A stretch of 9,946 bases of DNA from Lachnospiraceae bacterium (GTDB taxonomy: Bacteria; Bacillota_A; Clostridia; Lachnospirales; Lachnospiraceae), in assembly GCA_017620055.1 (NCBI GenBank), contig JAFZRD010000110.1:1-9946 (forward strand), in the 5' to 3' direction. Below the pieces are notes generated by a model. The model was not told the origin of the DNA. It saw nothing but the letters and a program-made list of their open reading frames with translations, and did no database searches. Of the stretch, positions 6,955 to 9,946 are shown in pieces. The stretch's first letter is position 1; each line of letters starts with the position of its first letter. Made by a program: the position numbers and the translations under genes.

Positions 6955-7853
6955 TTTTTCTTCTCCATCCTCCGGGCGAATTCGGGATATCTGCTCTTAA
7001 GATAAGGCCCGGCTATGGCAAAGATGACGATAACGCTCGAGACGAGCTTTAACATGTACGCGGGCATGTTGAATCTGAGAGCGACCGTATATACGAGCCT
7101 GAACACGAACGCACCGATCACCGTGCCGGCGATCCTGAAGCCCATTTTCCTGCTCCTTATGAATGTTTCCCCGATAAGAAGCGATGCAAGTGCGATAGTT
7201 ACCATTCCCGAACCGATATCGATGTTGACCGATTTCTGGGACTGTGCAAGAAGACATCCCGAAAGAGCCGTGAACGAATTGGATACGCACAGTCCGATTA
7301 TCGTTGTCATCACCGGATTGATCGACGATGAGCGGACCATATCCGGATTATTTCCGGTTGCCCTTATCGCAAGACCTATCCTCGTCTTTAAAAACAGATA
7401 CAGAAAAGCCGCAACCGCAATGACTGCGGTTGTGGCGATCATAAGTTTGTTGATCTCTGCCGATGTGATCCTGTCAAGCACCGACTGAAGCTTCGAAAAT
7501 ACTGTGTCGGTCTTATTCATGTTAAGAAGCGAGCTTCCTCCCATGATTCCGATGTTCACCGAATAAAGCGCGGTGTTCATTATTATTCCGGCAAGAAGGC
7601 TGTCCACGCCCATCTTTGTCTGAAGGAACGCAGTGACGAAACCCGAGATGACCCCCGCGAACATTGCCGCGAATATCGACATATACGGGTGTCCGGCTAT
7701 CGCGACCACAGCTCCCACGGTGGCCCCGAGTGTAAAGCACCCGTCGGTCGAAAGGTCACACACCCCGAGCATCGAATAGCTCAGGAACAGTGCCAGTACC
7801 GTAAGCGAACTGATAAGACCGAGTTCTAATGCTGTCTGGATCAAAGGGATCAT
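6948..7853 (-). CDS. trpY: ABC transporter permease (TrpXYZ-type, BPD_transp_2 family)
   Basis: 301 aa integral membrane permease with about eight to nine hydrophobic segments spread over the whole length. The family features seen are SYSMLGVCDLSTDGCFTLGA (25-44), the usual N-terminal GxxDLSxxG...xxGA pattern, and the cytoplasmic coupling loop LKTRIGLAIRATGNNPDMVR, the site that meets the ATPase. The C-terminus is basic (RRMEKKK). It overlaps the binding-protein gene by 4 nt (ATGA) and the ATPase gene by 7 nt, a tight operon. Only one permease gene is present, so the channel is probably a homodimer. The transported compound is inferred from the upstream Trp T-box. The trpY symbol is tentative. 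Confidence 0.9.
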   Translation of the reverse strand: MIPLIQTALELGLISSLTVLALFLSYSMLGVCDLSTDGCFTLGATVGAVVAIAGHPYMSIFAAMFAGVISGFVTAFLQTKMGVDSLLAGIIMNTALYSVNIGIMGGSSLLNMNKTDTVFSKLQSVLDRITSAEINKLMIATTAVIAVAAFLYLFLKTRIGLAIRATGNNPDMVRSSSINPVMTTIIGLCVSNSFTALSGCLLAQSQKSVNIDIGSGMVTIALASLLIGETFIRSRKMGFRIAGTVIGAFVFRLVYTVALRFNMPAYMLKLVSSVIVIFAIAGPYLKSRYPEFARRMEKKKC

Positions 7854-8938
7854 TGTTCAAAGTTCTCCGATGTTGTGATCTCCTGGATCTTCAGGCAGTA
7901 AGGCTCAAATATCTTGTTGAGTTCGTTATAGTCAAGACCGAGCTCTTTGCATATATCCGTGTTGATCGTTGCCGTTCCGTTATCGAATGTCATGACGGGT
8001 GTCTTGGCGGGATCGTTTCCGTCAACGAGGATACCCTTGACCATGTTCGCTGTCTCGACACCGAGGTTCGCATAGTCAACACCGTATCCGAGGAAAGCTC
8101 CGTTAAGAGCGAACGAATCTGCTCCCGTGTAATGAGGGATACCCGCCTTGGAAAGGATCTCATATATCGACAGTTCCGCAGTCATGACCGTATTGTCGGT
8201 AGGTGTGAATATCGCATCAACTTTATCAGCGACCATTGCCTGTGCCGCAAGTACGATCTCATCAACGTTTGTTCCGGTATGCTCAACATACTCGATACCC
8301 TTTTCATCAAGATACTTCTTTGCCGCCTCTATAGGAGCCGTGCTCGAATCCTGGCCTATGTCGTAAAGAAGTCCGATCTTCTTTGCATCGGGATTGTTTG
8401 CGAATATAAGGTTCATTATCGCGTTTGTGTCAAGATAATCGCTCGTTCCTGTGATGTTTCCTCCGGGTGCGTCATTTGAAGCAACGAGTCCGGCACCTTC
8501 GGGATCCGATACTGCCGCGAACACAACGGGGATGTTCTTGCCTTCCGTAAGGCTCTGCATTGTCATCGCAACGGGTGTTGCTACACCGATCATAAGATCC
8601 ACGTCATCTGCGATAAAGTTTGCCACGATCTGGTTGAGGACGTTAGGGTCCGCATTGCAGTTGTCGTATTCGATCTCGAACTTAACGTTGTTCTCTTTTC
8701 CGATAGTTTCAAGCTGTGCTTTGATGTTGTCCACTATCTGGTTAAGCGATGCATCATCCACATAGTTGCATATACCTACCTTGAACGTCTGAACGGCATC
8801 ACCTGCCGCATCAGCCGCCTCTGCCACGTCAACCGATACCTTTGCGTTATCGGGTAATGCACCCGCGCATCCCGCAAGTCCTGTTGCGATCGCTGCCGTC
8901 ATCAAAAATGCTACTGCTTTCTTCATCATCTTCTTCAT
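7850..8938 (-). CDS. trpX: ABC transporter substrate-binding lipoprotein, TrpX-type (PF04392)
   Basis: 362 aa lipoprotein that captures the substrate outside the membrane and delivers it to the permease. The signal peptide has Lys at 2-7, a hydrophobic core and lipobox GLAGC with Cys24. The mature part has the two-lobed PF04392 (ABC_sub_bind) pattern: KVGICNYVDDASLNQIVDNI near the start, then IGVATPVAMTMQSL, IPVVFAAVSDPEGAGLV and IFTPTDNTV. The start ATG at 8938 has AAGGAG (8947-8952) 8 nt upstream. It is the first gene after a tryptophan T-box with a terminator, so its expression should rise when uncharged tRNA-Trp accumulates. This agrees with TrpX proteins of streptococci and clostridia, which import tryptophan. 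Related binding proteins may take other aromatic or indole compounds, so the ligand is inferred. Confidence 0.9.
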   Translation of the reverse strand: MKKMMKKAVAFLMTAAIATGLAGCAGALPDNAKVSVDVAEAADAAGDAVQTFKVGICNYVDDASLNQIVDNIKAQLETIGKENNVKFEIEYDNCNADPNVLNQIVANFIADDVDLMIGVATPVAMTMQSLTEGKNIPVVFAAVSDPEGAGLVASNDAPGGNITGTSDYLDTNAIMNLIFANNPDAKKIGLLYDIGQDSSTAPIEAAKKYLDEKGIEYVEHTGTNVDEIVLAAQAMVADKVDAIFTPTDNTVMTAELSIYEILSKAGIPHYTGADSFALNGAFLGYGVDYANLGVETANMVKGILVDGNDPAKTPVMTFDNGTATINTDICKELGLDYNELNKIFEPYCLKIQEITTSENFEQ

Positions 8939-9011
8939 TGTCTTGTCTCCTTTTCTTTTGATAAAAAGTTTTGTTGGCTAAGACATGGTTGGGATCTCTG
9001 CATCACTGCAA

Positions 9012-9054
9012 TAAAAAAATCCTGTCCCACATCACTTAAGTGCTGGGACAGGAT
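9012..9054 (-). terminator. Regulated intrinsic terminator of the Trp T-box leader
   Basis: On the minus strand an 11-bp arm ATCCTGTCCCA pairs perfectly with TGGGACAGGAT. The inner palindrome CACTTAAGTG extends the stem, and seven T residues follow. The 5' arm is shared with the antiterminator helix, so the two structures exclude each other. Confidence 0.95.
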
Positions 9055-9280
9055 GTTATATCCTGCGGTGCCACCCGGCTTGATGCTTGCGCATCCACTC
9101 AACGCATACCAACATATGCTGACTTTGTTAACGAAGTGTCTGCTCCGTCTCCCATACTCACCTTTCGGCTTTCCGTTCGCCCTCGAAAGTCCATTCGGAC
9201 CTGTATTCTTCATCGCAATCCCACCGCCTGCGACTCTCTTTCAAGAAGTGACAGTACCTACTACTCTTTCTCAACGGTTT
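9012..9280 (-). promoter_or_regulatory. T-box riboswitch leader, tryptophan specificity (UGG specifier)
   Basis: This leader senses uncharged tRNA and controls read-through into trpX. The T-box core GGGTGGCACCGCAGG lies at 9062-9076. Stem I is seen as base helix GAAAG (9266-9270) with CTTTC (9185-9189), the AGTAGTA S-turn (9259-9265), and a distal hairpin TCGCA/TGCGA (9213-9233) containing GGTGGGA. Opposite the S-turn is GAA-TGG-A, placing the specifier codon UGG (Trp) at 9191-9193. The T-box UGGC (9070-9073) would pair with a tRNA 3' end GCCA, and bacterial tRNA-Trp has G at the discriminator, so a second site agrees with Trp. The antiterminator (9045-9076) pairs GGG with CCC and GCAGGAT with ATCCTGT around the bulged UGGCACC; the same ATCCTGTCCC is the terminator's 5' arm. 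The 5' end is estimated from the promoter. Confidence 0.95.
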
Positions 9281-9286
9281 TGTTAA

Positions 9287-9316
9287 CTTATATCACAGCG
9301 GCTGACATATTGTCAA
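9287..9316 (-). promoter_or_regulatory. Promoter of the T-box-trpXYZ operon
   Basis: A consensus TTGACA -35 (9311-9316) and TATAAG -10 (9287-9292, 5 of 6) are separated by 18 nt on the minus strand. Transcription should start near 9280, just before T-box stem I. The inverted repeat TGACA-ATA-TGTCA (9303-9315) overlaps the -35 and might be a repressor site, but it is short. The promoter begins about 22 nt after the stop of the upstream sensor-kinase gene. Confidence 0.75.
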
Positions 9317-9337
9317 CAACAATTTTTAAAATGATCA

Positions 9338-9946
9338 TTACTTATCTTCAGCCTCGAACTCGAGAACATCGCCCGTTTTCGCATCTTCTTTGGCTGCCGG
9401 AACAAATGCGGCAATGATCTTCGCGGTCCGCTCGTATCGATCCAACATATCCTCATGACCGGCAGCGACCGTATCTGCATCGTTTGCCTTCGCGGCAGCT
9501 TCAAGCTTTGCCGCCTCCTCTGACAGCTGCGTGGCGCCGAGCATCTTCGAGGAACTCTTGAGCGCATGGACATAGACAGAATAGTCCTTCCAATCCTTTG
9601 CAGCAAAAGTTTCTCTCATGTGTCCGCTCTTTTCCGGCATGCTCTGCACGAATTCGGCAAGAAGCGACCTGTAGAGACCTGCATTGTTATCGCAGAATTT
9701 AAGTCCGGTGACGGGATTGATGAGTGCGACGCGAAGTCCTTCAAATTCCTCTGCCGCCTGTTCCGCATCAGCACTGTCTCTTCCTGCATCCGTCCGTTCA
9801 ATCTTGTCATCCGGAATGAATTTTTGAAGCATCCTTTCAAGCGCGTAACTATCCACCGGTTTGGTGATATACTCCGAAAATCCTTCGGCAAGATACTTCT
9901 CTCTTGCACCTACTACTGCGTCCGCGGTCAGGCATATGACAGGCAC
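9338..9946 (-). CDS. Hybrid sensor histidine kinase, C-terminal part (receiver end plus Hpt domain)
   Basis: Partial: the frame is open to the window edge and the start lies outside. The visible 203 residues begin inside a receiver domain: VICLTADAV (3-11) is the conserved beta-4 region with the switch Thr, and ITKPVD (27-32) carries the conserved Lys29-Pro30. A linker rich in Asp, Ala and Glu (46-70) leads to a helical histidine phosphotransfer domain with VHALKSSSKMLGA (126-138); His127 is the expected phospho-acceptor. The order REC-Hpt at the C-terminus is that of hybrid kinases of the phosphorelay type, so the missing 5' part probably holds sensor, HisKA and ATPase domains. No strong terminator follows the stop at 9338; the next promoter starts within 25 nt. 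A stand-alone REC-Hpt protein cannot be excluded. Confidence 0.88.
   Translation of the reverse strand: MPVICLTADAVVGAREKYLAEGFSEYITKPVDSYALERMLQKFIPDDKIERTDAGRDSADAEQAAEEFEGLRVALINPVTGLKFCDNNAGLYRSLLAEFVQSMPEKSGHMRETFAAKDWKDYSVYVHALKSSSKMLGATQLSEEAAKLEAAAKANDADTVAAGHEDMLDRYERTAKIIAAFVPAAKEDAKTGDVLEFEAEDK

Noticed and set aside
6112..7005. Plus-strand 297-aa open frame
   Set aside because: It is the complement of the ABC ATPase gene, whose Walker A, signature and Walker B motifs are intact.
7829..8479. Plus-strand 216-aa open frame
   Set aside because: It is antisense to the TrpX-type lipoprotein gene and has no family features or RBS.
8935..9213. Minus-strand 92-aa open frame upstream of trpX
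   Set aside because: It lies across T-box stem I, the antiterminator and the terminator, has no protein-like family features, and its stop overlaps the trpX start. The RNA structure explains the sequence.
9325..9337. AATGATCATT palindrome after the sensor-kinase stop as a terminator
   Set aside because: The palindrome leaves almost no loop and has no G/C-rich stem or proper T-run.

Overview
The window looks like chromosome from an anaerobic, fibre-degrading Firmicute of the Clostridia (Lachnospiraceae-like). The evidence is a GH9 cellulase lipoprotein, a T-box leader, bacterial type II lipoprotein signals, strong GGAGG-type ribosome binding sites and two-ferredoxin-cluster proteins. The genus cannot be fixed from the sequence. 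All nine genes lie on the minus strand, so transcription runs from high to low coordinates. Long plus-strand open frames are shadows.

In transcription order, the window opens with the 3' end of a hybrid sensor kinase (receiver end plus Hpt domain, 9338-9946). A promoter and a tryptophan T-box leader follow (about 9012-9316), then a tightly overlapping three-gene ABC importer: lipoprotein, permease and ATPase (8938 to 6157). The T-box shows a UGG specifier, a UGGC T-box sequence that fits the discriminator base of tRNA-Trp, and mutually exclusive antiterminator and terminator helices. This marks the importer as a TrpXYZ-type tryptophan (or Trp-precursor) uptake system.

A second unit starts from a likely promoter at 6105-6133. 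It encodes a DUF362 protein with two 4Fe-4S clusters, a classical thioredoxin (WCGPC), and two small membrane proteins of unknown function whose genes are 1 nt apart. It ends at a clear intrinsic terminator (3793-3824). It looks like a redox module of unknown function.

The third group is larB-larC, encoding two of the three steps that make the nickel-pincer nucleotide cofactor of lactate racemase-type enzymes. A GH9 cellulase lipoprotein gene follows, overlapping larC by 17 nt and running off the left edge. LarE and LarA-type genes are not in the window. There is almost no room for a promoter between the terminator and larB, so this group may depend on read-through or on a promoter inside the upstream gene.
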